From Caenorhabditis remanei (taxonomy: Eukaryota; Nematoda; Chromadorea; Rhabditida; Rhabditidae), in assembly GCF_010183535.1 (NCBI RefSeq), contig NC_071332.1:10912001-10976000 (forward strand): DNA of 64,000 bases. The letters run 5' to 3'. Shown here piece after piece: positions 11,164-21,689 of this stretch. The notes below the pieces were generated by a model. It made no database searches and had not been told where the DNA came from. It saw only the letters and a list, made by a program, of their open reading frames with translations. The translations under genes and the position numbers were made by a program. The stretch's first letter is position 1. Each line of letters starts with the position of its first letter.

Positions 11164-12624
11164 TTAGTTATCTGTGATAGCGACTGGAACCTTCTTTCCA
11201 GAATATGCTGGTGGACGTTCTCCACTCTCGATAGCTTGATGTCTTGAAGAGTGAGCTTGTTTCATTTGGATAGCCAATGTCTCTTGGAGATGATCACGAC
11301 CAATAACATTGAACTGAAATCAGAAATGAGAGAAGAACTATTTTCAGTATTCACCTGTTGCATCAAAACTCCGACTTTTTGCATCTCATCAGAGATCTTA
11401 ACCAAACTTTCCGCTATTCCATCGTTGCAACCCTCTTCATTGTCTTCGTACTCCTCAATTGTCGCTTTGATACTGTTTAGTTCTGCCATCAGCAAACGAA
11501 TGAGCTCAATGAGGTCTCCGATTCGAGCTTGGAAGTTTATCTCATCCGTCGATCCTTCAGCACTAAACATAGTAGCCTGTTCTCTGAATACGCGGAGAGC
11601 GGAAAGAAGATTGTCCATATCACAGTCACCCAATTCTTTGCCTTTCTTCATTCGTTCGTGCATCTTGAGCAACTGAAAATAGTGATTGTTTCGAAACACA
11701 CTCAAACAAACTTTAAAGTACCTCAGGTTCAATTGTGTCATACTCATTGCAAAACCCTCTATGACGATTTCTCAATGACTTGCATTGCTGTTTGAATAAC
11801 TCAAAACTATCTTCAATACCCAAACTTCTGGATAATGCTTCGGAGTTGGTAACTGAAAACCAAAATTTTCAATAAAATATGCTTTAATAACTAGGAAACA
11901 ACTACTTACTCCCGTTCAAAATGATACGTTCCTTCTTCAACAACTGTTGCTTCTGTTCTTCGATCCGTAGTTCATCCAAATTCTGAAGACGCTCTTCTCC
12001 AGCGATTCTCACTTCGTGGAGCTTCTGATTCATCTCCAACTTTTTAGCATTCATCGCTTCTTGCTCTTTCTTTCGGTCTTCTCTGAGACGAGTCATGCAT
12101 TCCTGTCTCAATTTCTCTCCATTTCTCAAAATTTCCGAAGAGTCGTGCAACTGTGAGCGACGAATTGCAGCTAGTTCTTCAAGCTCTTTTTGTTTCTTTT
12201 CAAGGTCCTGCTTTCTTTTCAAAACTTCTTCCCTTCCTTCTGTTTTGCGTAGTTCGATTTGTTCCTTGAGATTTTTGTCAATCTGAGCATCCAACTCGGC
12301 AAGTTCTTTGGCTTGTCTGAAATCATTTTCATACTTAAAATTCTTGTTTCTTGCTTCACTCACTTTGTTCTCAACTCAATGAGCTCTTTTTTCTTCTCTT
12401 CAGCCAAAGCTTGCGACTGCATTCTCTCAACTTCCATCTCCTTTTCCTGTTTTGCTCGCAAAGCGCTATAGGTTTCATTATGTTTCTGAAACAAACGTGT
12501 TCCATTCAGTCTATATTTTTTTTTGCTTTTTTACCTCTTCAATTGCTTTCTTCTCAGCTTTTAATTTTTCTTCGCGCGCCACTTCTCGTTGAACATAGAT
12601 ATTGCTCGGAGCTGGAGAAGCCAT
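11164..12624 (-). CDS. Coiled-coil protein, downstream gene of an operon
   Basis: The model has six exons and 405 residues, starting MASPAPSNIY at 12624. Residues of about 10-205 are an almost continuous Glu/Lys/Arg/Gln coiled coil. About 215-355 is a hydrophobic helical region including LLKMHERMKKG and a stretch of leucine-rich heptads, with a short basic tail ending VPVAITDN. No signal peptide or membrane segment is seen. The start lies only 165 bp downstream of the stop of the preceding gene on the same strand, with an SL2-type spacer. AATAAA on this strand is at 11086-11081. The helical region resembles the C-terminal module of the tandem trio, so it may be a distant member. Not recognised by name. 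Confidence 0.78.
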
Positions 12625-12789
12625 AGTTTGAAGAACGTATCAAATAAGCTAAAATTGAATTAGAAAGTAAGAAAACTACAAAAATTCAAAAGGTAAAGGA
12701 TTGGTTTCAACCAACGTTAGAAAAACAATATTTGACTAGGCGAAAAAGAGATAACATTTCTTTAAGAGTGTGTGGAAAATAAAGAATAA
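12625..12789 (-). promoter_or_regulatory. SL2-type intercistronic region with Ur-like element
   Basis: Reading the minus strand, a TTGGTT-GA-AACCAA inverted repeat (12714-12701) is followed six bases later by TACCTT (12695-12690). Then comes an acceptor CAATTTTAG whose AG is 12650-12649, about 25 nt before the next ATG. Stem-loop plus UAYYUU is the described Ur element that directs SL2 trans-splicing in C. elegans operons, and the gap size is typical. The call assumes the same machinery in this species. Confidence 0.65.
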
Positions 12790-14665
12790 TTAATTTTGAA
12801 TAGCAAGAGTTTCAATTTGTGGCATAGCTTCAATTTGTCTCTCTTGTATCTGTTGTTTAATGACGTCACGGTTTTCCGGTACCAACTCCATTTCGTTGAT
12901 CTGAGGTCATCTAATATGAAATTTAGTCTTTAATTAAAAACCTACAGCTACAAACAATGATTTTTTCAATTCGGAGAATTCTCCACTTTTCGTCGGGTCG
13001 ATTGGGATTCCATCGAGCTCCAGAGTCAGTTTGAGATTTGCGATTACTTCTCCGAATGAAGAAATTTGTGTTTTGATGTTACGAATGACTTCCTAATACG
13101 AAAATATATAAGAAACAGGTACCGTATTTTGACTCACATTCATTTGAACGTCTTCTAGTTCCAACAAAGCCAAATTCTGCTCAATTTCACTGAGTCTTGT
13201 CGAAATTGAGCTCAAAATTTCCGAGAATCTAGCGAGATGACTTTTGGTAGCAATTCTCTTGTTTCTCTTCAATTTCTCGTACAGTTCTGGAGGCGCATTG
13301 AGCTAAATTATTATGAATTAATTCAACATATCTGTCCATCTGGCGATTCAACTAACCACTCCTGCAGTTCTCTCAAACCATCTGTCCAATTCTTCCAACA
13401 ATGTTTTCACATCCATTATTTTTGCATTGATTTGTCTTCTGTTCTTCTTATCATCTGCACTTTGTTGAATATTCAAATTATACATTCCCATTGTCTGTTG
13501 ATCCCGCAAGTCGCTTCTAATTTCGGCTATTGTCTTAAATAAAACATTATTTCCTCCTCGCTGATGTTTCTAAGGTTTACCATTTTAGCATTCTCCTTTT
13601 TTTGAGCTCTTTCGTTTGCCGAAACAAGTTCTTCCTCTTTCTGAATATCAGCATGTTGATCGAAAAGTTCCTGAGCACGTCTTTCAGAAAGAAATCTGGA
13701 GAAAACAGTCTTAAACTTCGAATATGGAGAGAAAACTCACTCGTCCTTATCCTTTTGAGCATCGACTTCATCAAAAACTCGTTTGGTCACATCTACTTCA
13801 ATCACAGCAGTTTTAGCTTTTGCCTCCACAATTTCTTGCTCTCTCTGTCTGGCTTCCTGAAAAAATTAATTGTTTTCGAGTACTAGTTCCTATTTTTCCT
13901 GAAATTAAGGTTTTTCGAACTGTTCAGATTAATAGAAAATGATTGGTTCGTATCAGAAAAACATTCACCAAACCAAGTTATTTTCTGGCAATGTCAAAAA
14001 TAGGAATTTCATAACTGTTCCCTTGCTAATCGTTAGTTTACCGCAATACATGTAAACAGAAAGATGAGAGATAAGAAACGGGAATTGAAACTACACTCTG
14101 TTTTGTGAGATAGGTGGGAAAGATGTTAGAACGGATATCTGATTTCTACTGTGATTTATTACAGATAAAATTATCTACAGTGTTTCCACAACACAAATGA
14201 ACAATAAAATCGAACCGCTTCCAATTTCAGTCTAGCTTCTTTCATTCTCTCCAAAGCAACTTGTGTGACCGCATCACATCTTATTGAATTGTCCTGACTT
14301 TGAGATTCAGCTAACTTGATGCGCTCCAATATATTGGCTCTATGTTCTTCTTCTTCTTCTTGTTTCATTTCTCCAACTCCTAAAATATTTGAAATAGGAA
14401 TCCATCTGAACTGTCGATATTTCTTACTTTTTTCAAATTTCTGCCTCTCTTCATTTTCTTTTTTCAAATTCAAAATATGTTGCTCTTGTAGATGAATTAG
14501 TCCCTGGGAAAGTTCTCCAGGGGCCGAGTCATTAAGCTCTCTAAAAATAAGAAGCTTCAGAATTTCTGTTTTTTTTAATTCTGCCTACCGAATTTTCAAT
14601 GCACTCTGCTTTTCGGCTTTTTCATCTTTCAGCTCTTCTGCTTCACGACGAAGATGATCTGACAT
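12790..14665 (-). CDS. Coiled-coil protein, first gene of an operon
   Basis: The model has nine exons and 394 residues, starting MSDHLRREAE at 14665; all phases close. Intron 3 (13857-14215) is unusually long for this gene. Residues 1-190 are a charged coiled coil with an acidic run EEEEEH. The C-terminal part has heptads around ILSSISTRLSEIE and then EDVQMNEVIRN, a pattern shared with copy 3 of the tandem trio (EDVQFIRILQ). Charged N-terminal coils followed by a helical module make this and the downstream gene look like diverged duplicates. Cytoplasmic location is inferred from the lack of signal or membrane segments. Function is unknown. Confidence 0.78.
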
Positions 14666-16336
14666 GTTCTATTCTGAAACTTGTGGTATTAGTCGAAAGC
14701 CACTTATTGGAATAAAAAGTGAAACAAACAGAGACAAAGAAAATAAAATATCAAAATGAACAGAAACCGAAAATGTATTTGATACGAGGGGTGTTAGACT
14801 CCACCCTTTTTTTATTGTTAGCAATGGATGAGAGGGGAAAAGAACAGGACGAATTGTAAACACTTTATGATTAGCAATGGTCAACCGAATTAGAGTGAGG
14901 AAGACATCATAAAGGTTTAATGATATCAGGAAGAACTCGGGCTCAAATGGTTTAATTAGGGCGTCAGTGAACCGACGTAACCATCGACAATAGTCAGTGC
15001 ATGTTACAACAACACTGAAACCATTCATCTTAAATACTGGGACTTCACTCCGCCCGCGAAAATAAAAGTTAACAAGAAACAAAACTGAGGAAATGATGAA
15101 TAGGAATTTCTTCACCTTTTTTACTGTTTGCAAGAATAAAGATGAGGAAGAAATAGAGAAAATGGGAATTGAATGTTCCTATATTGTGTCAGCAGAAATG
15201 AAATAAGAATGTTGTTTATGTGCATCATCCGAAATTAAGACTGAGGAAATAAAACGAATAACATCACGGTCATTTGACGTTTTTTCGCTGATAACTGAGT
15301 GTAAATGTCACCGAAAAGATGTTCAAGTACAGCATTATTCATTGTCAACACGATTGCTTTAAATTTCGAAATCATTTAAAAACTGTTATGATTGGAAACA
15401 AATGAAAGAAAATTACTTCTGGAAAAAGCCCTGCATAGAAAGGTTCATTTTCATGGCGAACGGTCAAAGAGAAACTATATTTTTCGTAATTTGTTTTTTC
15501 TTAATTAGTTATAGTTCAATTCAGATCGTTGAAAAATAACCTAATTTTGTAGTGAACTTTTGTTGCTGTTTTGTGGCTGCAGAGGAAAAAAGGACCAAGA
15601 GAGTCAGACTGTGTTAGGATGTTCATACCCGTTGAAAATACAAAAAGAAGGTTAGAGGCAAAAGTAATTAACTGGGCAAAAAAATATACATTTGAAAATT
15701 AAAGAAAAATATCAGTGAAACAATTAAAGGTATACAAAAATGAAAATCCGTGTACGATTACTGTATTTAATCTTCTTATTTAATCACTTCCATTCTGTTT
15801 CACTCCCATTGTATCCGGTGCGATAGCTTTTTTAATTTGAATAATGTTGAAACATTCTGTTAATCTCCCAATGACGTCCCAAGAGAAGAAAATGAATAAC
15901 TTTGCCCACGTTCATTGCGGTCCCTACCCTTAACATTCAACTCCCAATTTTCGCAAAAATTTGACGGATTGAACGTGAAAACATAATTTTTTTGCGTGGT
16001 CATGAAATCGAAATAATGACCTTGGAAAAAATAAAATAAATTTTCAAATTCGAAAAAATCACTAATTGAAACGTTTTTCTTCTCTCTCAGTTCTTTGATT
16101 CAATAAAAAAAGATAAAAAAGGCCAAACTCAACAAAAACTCGTGTGCACCCTGTCACCAACTTACTACAACCTTCATAACCCATCATTATTAAAATATTA
16201 CAAACGGAAAGTTCATACGTTTACTCAACTTTTCTCTGCACAACTTTTGATATACGATACTATAAATCAAAAAAAAATTCATAGTAGTTGTAACTAGCCA
16301 ATAAAGCAAAAGGAGTTTGGGGTAATTTTGAAGAAG
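14666..16336. other. Intergenic, with a chemoreceptor relic
   Basis: This contains the presumed promoter of the minus-strand operon at its left and a short srv-like C-terminal relic (15780-15862). The remainder is AT-rich without convincing exons on either strand. Confidence 0.5.
15780..15862 (-). pseudogene. Relic of the last exon of an srv-like receptor
   Basis: The minus strand reads IAPDTMGVKQNGSD followed by TAA. This aligns with VSPDTIEVKPNGTSE at the C-terminus of the receptor gene next to it (16337-17451), and the DNA alignment extends to TTATTCAAAYTAAA upstream. No earlier exons of the family were found to its right before that gene starts. It is a truncated duplicate. Confidence 0.65.
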
Positions 16337-17451
16337 TTAAGTGAAAGCAATGGTAGTTTTTCTTCTTGTTTCACTAGTTCCATTTGGCTTGACTTCAATT
16401 GTATCTGGTGAAACCTTCTCCTTTAGTTTGAATAAAGTTGTTTGAACATTTCGATCACAAAATAAAAGTATGTAAGGTAGAGATAGAGATAACTGAAATG
16501 AATACCAATACGTTTTTGTAGCAGAAACTTGTGACCTTACCACATCAGATGTTATCATTGTAAAGTTATATTTCATGTCTGCTGAAACATTAAATGCCAT
16601 ACTGAGACCAACAGGATAGAGCAAGACAAAAAAAAACAGGAGAGTGTTGATAAGAGCAATCGTTGTGAGATTCTTCATCATTGTTCTGACCTTTGGACTG
16701 TCGGATTTATGAGCAAATCGCTTTCGGATAAGGACAATTGTCCAGACATTGATTACCAGAATTGTTACAAAGAAAACGAAACTTTTGATCAAGAATATTG
16801 TATTACTAAGATTAGCCAGGTTCTGAAATTTTATAGAAGTTTTAAACAGCGGTTCCTAACACCTAATAAATTTACCTCATCCACTGGACTTGCAACAAAG
16901 ATACACTTATTTCTATCATAATAGTCCGGGTTGCTGAATCCAAAAACAATATTCGGGATTGCCAAAACTGCACTAACAATCACTAAGAGGATGTACGCAT
17001 GTCCATAGTGATTATTCCAAAACTAGTATCAGTTTAGTATTTAAAGTTCTCTGAAAGAAATGTGCTCACCTCGCTTCCTTTTGTTGATTTTGCGGAGAAT
17101 AATCTGTGTCCAGACATGATTATGACACTTAGCGACTGAGCATTATAGAAGAAATTAGTGAGATTGTTATAGATATGAAACAGGAAATAGAAGTTATCGT
17201 TGACCCAAATCATCAAAGGAAGAGTCGCTTCAACGTGATAGAGACGAGAAATCCAAGTATTTAGGTGGCATAGAATATTCTGGAACATATAAGGTATTCA
17301 AAGAGTCAATTCATTCACCTACAATTGTCATATCACATTGTAAAACTCTATAAAATGAATATTGAAATTCAGGCTTCCGTAACCAAAATAAAAAGAAAAC
17401 CACAAGAAGGAAGGATGGAATTCCATAGCTAAGCCAAATGAATATTATCAT
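16337..17451 (-). CDS. Seven-transmembrane chemoreceptor, srv-like
   Basis: The model has five exons and 307 residues, starting MIIFIWLSYGIPS at 17451. The YGIPS start, FYNAQSLSVI-MSGHR in the third membrane segment, FWNNHY after it and a final SLSLPYILL segment match the nematode srv/srg-type serpentine receptors. Several 20-residue hydrophobic stretches are visible. Exons of 210 and 147 nt are identical in length to those of the neighbouring receptor gene. Such proteins are G-protein-coupled receptors of chemosensory neurons, with unknown ligands. The last intron (16493-16540, 48 nt) is in frame and stop-free, so a retained form would add 16 residues. Family assignment is firm; subfamily srv is likely. 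Confidence 0.82.
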
Positions 17452-18538
17452 TGTTAGTTGTGAACGAAAGAAGTTCTCACTATTTCTAGGCGTAGAGGTT
17501 CTAACAAAGAAACAGAGTGCTCAGAATAGTTGAAGAATACTATGCTCCGCCTTATTATTTCACGTGTCAGAGATTTTACTGCCAAAGAGTTTAGAAGAGT
17601 GTATGTCAAAGGGGAGGAGCTGTTATTTCTTAAGTGTGGTTTCGAAAAATTGAAGATCCTTTGGAAGATCAGAGCATGTGGAAATAAGTTTCAATATCAA
17701 CAATTGTACTGGCATGAAGCAAATGAAGGAATTAAATGTTGAGCGGTATTCAAGCTATGTATGTTTCTTACCAACTCTGAAAATTTTTCACAGAAGGTAG
17801 ACTATGATTTCTTTCCATGAGGTCATAGGTTTAATTCAAGCAATATGCCGAAACGAAGTGGTCTGCAGTTTCTACAAATCACAACAGTCTTTCAGGTGAA
17901 CTTTGGATATGTTTGCAGTGTAGTTTTCTACCGATATCCTCAGACTCAGTGTCATTTCTAAAACCCAAGTCTTTCCACAGCAGGTACCATGTTTTTCTTC
18001 GAATATTTACGTCTTCCGATTCATTTAGTTTTTTTCCGTATCAACCCTTCTTCACTTCTACTTATTTCAAATAGAAACATGTATTTCTCTCTCATATTTT
18101 CTGGTTTTGTGTTATCATTCACGGTTACATGATTTTGCTCCTCGAAGCATGAAGTTCCAGCGTTCTAACGTCATGTAACACCGACAACAGAACATCTGAG
18201 TTTCTCCTAAATGTTTTAATATGACTTCAAAGTTTTCAAAATGTATGTGGTTATCGATGGAAAAAAGTTGAATGTCAGAGTTGGTTCCACAGTAGAAACG
18301 CCCGACTTGCAAAAAGATAATTGCTCGTTTTCTTTTCTCAGACGTTTCAAAGTACATTTTGGCTGTGAAACGAGAAAACAGATGAAAAACTCGATTCAGT
18401 TTTTATCAGATTACGCACGGGAGGTCTGAGGTAAACAAGTTAACTTGAATCCAAGTATATTCGTAGCAGATTGATACTGGATGGCACTCTAGTAGTTGCT
18501 CTTTATTTTGTCTGATGAAAAAAAAAGAGCAGATTCAT
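17452..18538. other. Spacer between two srv-like genes
   Basis: No exon of either receptor family was recognised here on either strand. TTTATT at 18502-18507 is the AATAAA of the gene to the right. The rest is presumed promoter of the left gene and unassigned DNA. Confidence 0.5.
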
Positions 18539-19664
18539 TTAGATAATGCTGACAACACTCGTAGTCCTTTGAGGTTTACCGCCTATGTTTTTGGCCAGAA
18601 TAGCTGCTTGTCCTCCAATTATTTTAGCCAGCGTGCTCCGACCGTTTTGATCAAATGATAGCAGAATATAAGGAAGAGATAAGGATAACTGAAATCAAAG
18701 TTTTTTGCTAAAGTTTCAGAAATCATTTTCACCGCATCCGATAAAATATACATACTGCCCATGAAGAACTGGACACCGAATACATTTGCTCCGAGAAGCT
18801 GCCAGACAAAAACAATGAAAAATAAAGAAGAATTGATGAGAGCAGTTGTTGTCAAGTTTCTCATTAATTTCTGTGTTTTTTTACTGGTAGAGTTGATTAT
18901 AAAACGTTGTCGGATAGCAATTATAGTCGAAATGTTCAAAATCAAAATAGAAGAAAAATAGATGGTGCTTTCAATGAAAAATATTTTGCTGAGCATCGCA
19001 TACTTTATCTGAAAGTCTTTGTTTGTTATTTTTATATGGATAAAAAACTTACCGGATCAACTGGAGTAGCCAGAAACATTTCTGTGGTATAATCAAAATG
19101 TTTCGGGAGAATGTACCCATTAAGGTATACAAAAAGAGCAAGCCCCAGACTCAGAGTTATTACTAATACGTATACACTGTGATAAAATTTATTCCAGAAC
19201 TGAAAAAGTATAATAATGATTCTTGAACAATTAAACCCCGTGTTCATTTATTCAAACGAAATCTGATATTCTTCTGTTCTCACCTGATTAGCTGTTATGT
19301 ATTTAGACGAAGTGAGTCGATGAATTGTCAGGAGAATCACACCTATTGCTTGAGCATTGTAATAAAAGTTCACCGAACACGAAGTAAAATGAAATGCAAT
19401 AATGCAATTTTCATAAACGACAAGCATCATTGGAACCGAGAAACTCCAGGAACAAAAACGAATAAACCACCCATTTAGGTAACAGAAGATATTCTGAAAT
19501 TCGCAAATCTGATAATTAGCTTTTTTTTTAATTATTACCAGAACTAGATTGCATGGCAAGATTTTGTAGAAAGAGTATTTAAACTCATTTCGATTCAAAA
19601 ATGGGACGAAGAAAGTTGTCAAAATGAGGGAAGGAATTCCATAGATGAGACATAGAACCTCCAT
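18539..19664 (-). CDS. Seven-transmembrane chemoreceptor, srv-like (paralogue)
   Basis: The model has five exons and 302 residues, starting MEVLCLIYGIPS at 19664. It has the same exon plan as the receptor at 16337-17451 (third and second exons of 147 and 210 nt). Shared motifs are YGIPS, FYYNAQAIGVI-TIHR, FWNKFYHS, MRNLTTTALINSS and SLSLPYILLSF. Six to seven hydrophobic segments are evident. The two genes are head-to-tail on the minus strand, about 1.1 kb apart, and look like a tandem duplication. AATAAA on this str and lies at 18507-18502. The presumed role is chemosensory GPCR at the plasma membrane or cilium; the ligand is unknown. Confidence 0.82.
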
Positions 19665-19993
19665 TTTGAGTATAAGAATGGAAGATACTAATCAAAGAGA
19701 ATACGTTGACTACTCGAGTGTATAAAATTGTTTGCAAACGGACTGGAGACTGGCACGGAATTTCTGTTTTCAACGATACAGAGCAACATACAATTTTTCA
19801 CGGTGACATGAGTATTCAGAGGGTGTGAAAATCATATGAATGCCGTTCCCATCGAAACGAACTTAAAATAGAAAAGACTCCGTTTGAAGCTTGCATGGAA
19901 TTATTCAGTTTGATGGATGACAAAAAAACGAAAAGTGCTAACAGGAAAGAACAATTTATTCTCGAAATATTATTATAAAATTCATCCGCGTTG
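19665..19993. other. Short spacer upstream of the srv-like gene
   Basis: TTTATT at 19955-19960 is the AATAAA of the broken srx gene to the right. Nothing else is recognisable. Confidence 0.5.
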
Positions 19994-21689
19994 TCAAATC
20001 AGATGAGGCGGATTCAAAATAGTTGTTGATACCCGACTGGTGTCTTTGCCAGGTGTTGTCGCGTTCGGTTTTTGGTGCAAGAATGTCATCAGAAATTTGG
20101 AAATTCTTCCTAGAACGTTAAAAAGCCTCATTATCCTCCTCACCCATCTATTAGAATTATGAACAACCCAGATACAGCTCCACACAAGAATTGAAACCAT
20201 TGGGCTGAATAAAAAGAATAAAAGTAATTATTAATAAAACAATCCAATGAATGAGTGCAATCTTGAATAATACACTGTGCAAATATTGCTCGTCTTCTTT
20301 TTTTCCTTGCTGTAAGTGCATCTTCACTTATTGAATTTCCTATCCTGACTGTCACTTTCAGAAGTTTCAAAATATTAACAATATTGATGGAAAACGAAAC
20401 AATTGACATGATGATCACAGCTGTGAAGAAAAGACCGAGAGGTTGGTATTCTAATCATGCTGCGAAATTAATTATGAGAACCGAGACTCATATACTGGCC
20501 TACGCAAAATGATATTCATAGTTTGTTTATTAGTGTGTTCCTGGTTTTTCCTAAAAAGGTTTTTCCCAAACTTCTGAAATTCTTTTTTCAAAATCTTTTC
20601 AGATTGTAATTATTTGAAAGCCTTAGCTAAGTTTTAAGAAAAACCTCTAAAAACAACGTCATGACAACCAAAAAAGTTCAAAACCACAAGTTCTGCGAAC
20701 AAGGTGTATCCATCGTTCCCCACGCAATGACGTCGGGATAAAAAACATACATAGCTGCAACCATACTTGCAAAATATCGGCCCGGCCCGGCTCGGCCCGT
20801 CGGCCCGGGCCGGTAGAGAAAGTTGCCGGCCTGGCCCGGCCCGGTCGGCCCGGAGTCAAAAACACTTCAGTTTTATCGAAATGTAAAAACATAGTCGAAA
20901 ATTCGACTTTTTTGCGAAAAAATCAAAAAAATTTCAAAAAAATTCAAATTTTCAAATTATTGTACTGTGACCCGGCCCGGCCCGTTGCAAGTATGGCTGC
21001 AACCGTCTGAAATGAATTATCTGTGAAAGTTCAAGGGAAAATTTTCATAATTGGATTTCATAGAAGGAAAAGAAACCAGAACAGCTATAATCCATATACC
21101 GTATACTGTTAGTTTAGTGTACGGTACTTTATGATTTCTATCAAACAAATGCGGAACGAAAATCGCAATCGTTCGATTGACGGCGAGACAGATTTGAGTA
21201 AAAGGTCCCGATATGAGATAAGGTCCCCATCCAATGACTTGTCCGAAGAACACGTTGAACGAATGGGGTAGATAATATGAATTTCTGAGATTTTGAACAA
21301 CATAATCTGTTTTATGGCTTTTGTTGAGTATCTTACAAATAGGAGCAGGGAACTGCCCGAATAATATATGCAATTAGTATCATGGTGTTTGCAATCGCTT
21401 TTGTTACACAGATTTTGTGAAAACTTTCCTTTTCCCGACTCATTTTAAGTATAACAAGAATATTCATAACAAGGCCGGTTATAGATATCTGTAATATCAA
21501 AATGTCTCACATTTGAAAACTGGAAACTAAGTTATTCAGTATCCAAACTATTGTTACCAATTAGCGAAATTTTAACAAGAACATACCAAAAGCATTGCAT
21601 ACTGCTATGAAACGGAAACTTAAAATATCTAAAACCATGGAGAAATCTTCAAGAATGAATCCGAATGAAGAAATAAGCGTAGACAGCAT
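19994..21689 (-). pseudogene. srx-type chemoreceptor, disrupted by a hAT-like insertion
   Basis: Pieces match the intact srx-type gene at 26716-28039 along its whole length: FHKICVTKAIANT, AVPCSY, PHSFNVFFGQVIGWG, SGPFTQICLAVNR, IIQDCTHSLDC, SAQWFQFLCGAV and FLMTFLHQ. Defects: the first exon is out of phase with the second; no GT exists where the intact copy has its donor after LPAMI; a 234 bp hAT-like element lies in the exon at the DGCS codons (20762-20995); the following exon is frameshifted; a 38 nt intron (20106-20143) must be assumed near the end. Splice sites and AATAAA elsewhere are still good, so inactivation looks recent. Family identity is strong; non-function is inferred. Confidence 0.78.
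20762..20995. mobile_element. hAT-like non-autonomous element, copy A
   Basis: Terminal inverted repeats CATACTTGCAA and TTGCAAGTATG are perfect. They are flanked by an exact 8 bp duplication GCTGCAAC (20754-20761 and 20996-21003). Eight-base target duplications are typical of the hAT superfamily. The interior has GGCCCGGCCC-type arrays at both ends and an AT-rich middle, with no transposase coding. It interrupts an exon of the broken srx gene. Confidence 0.85.
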
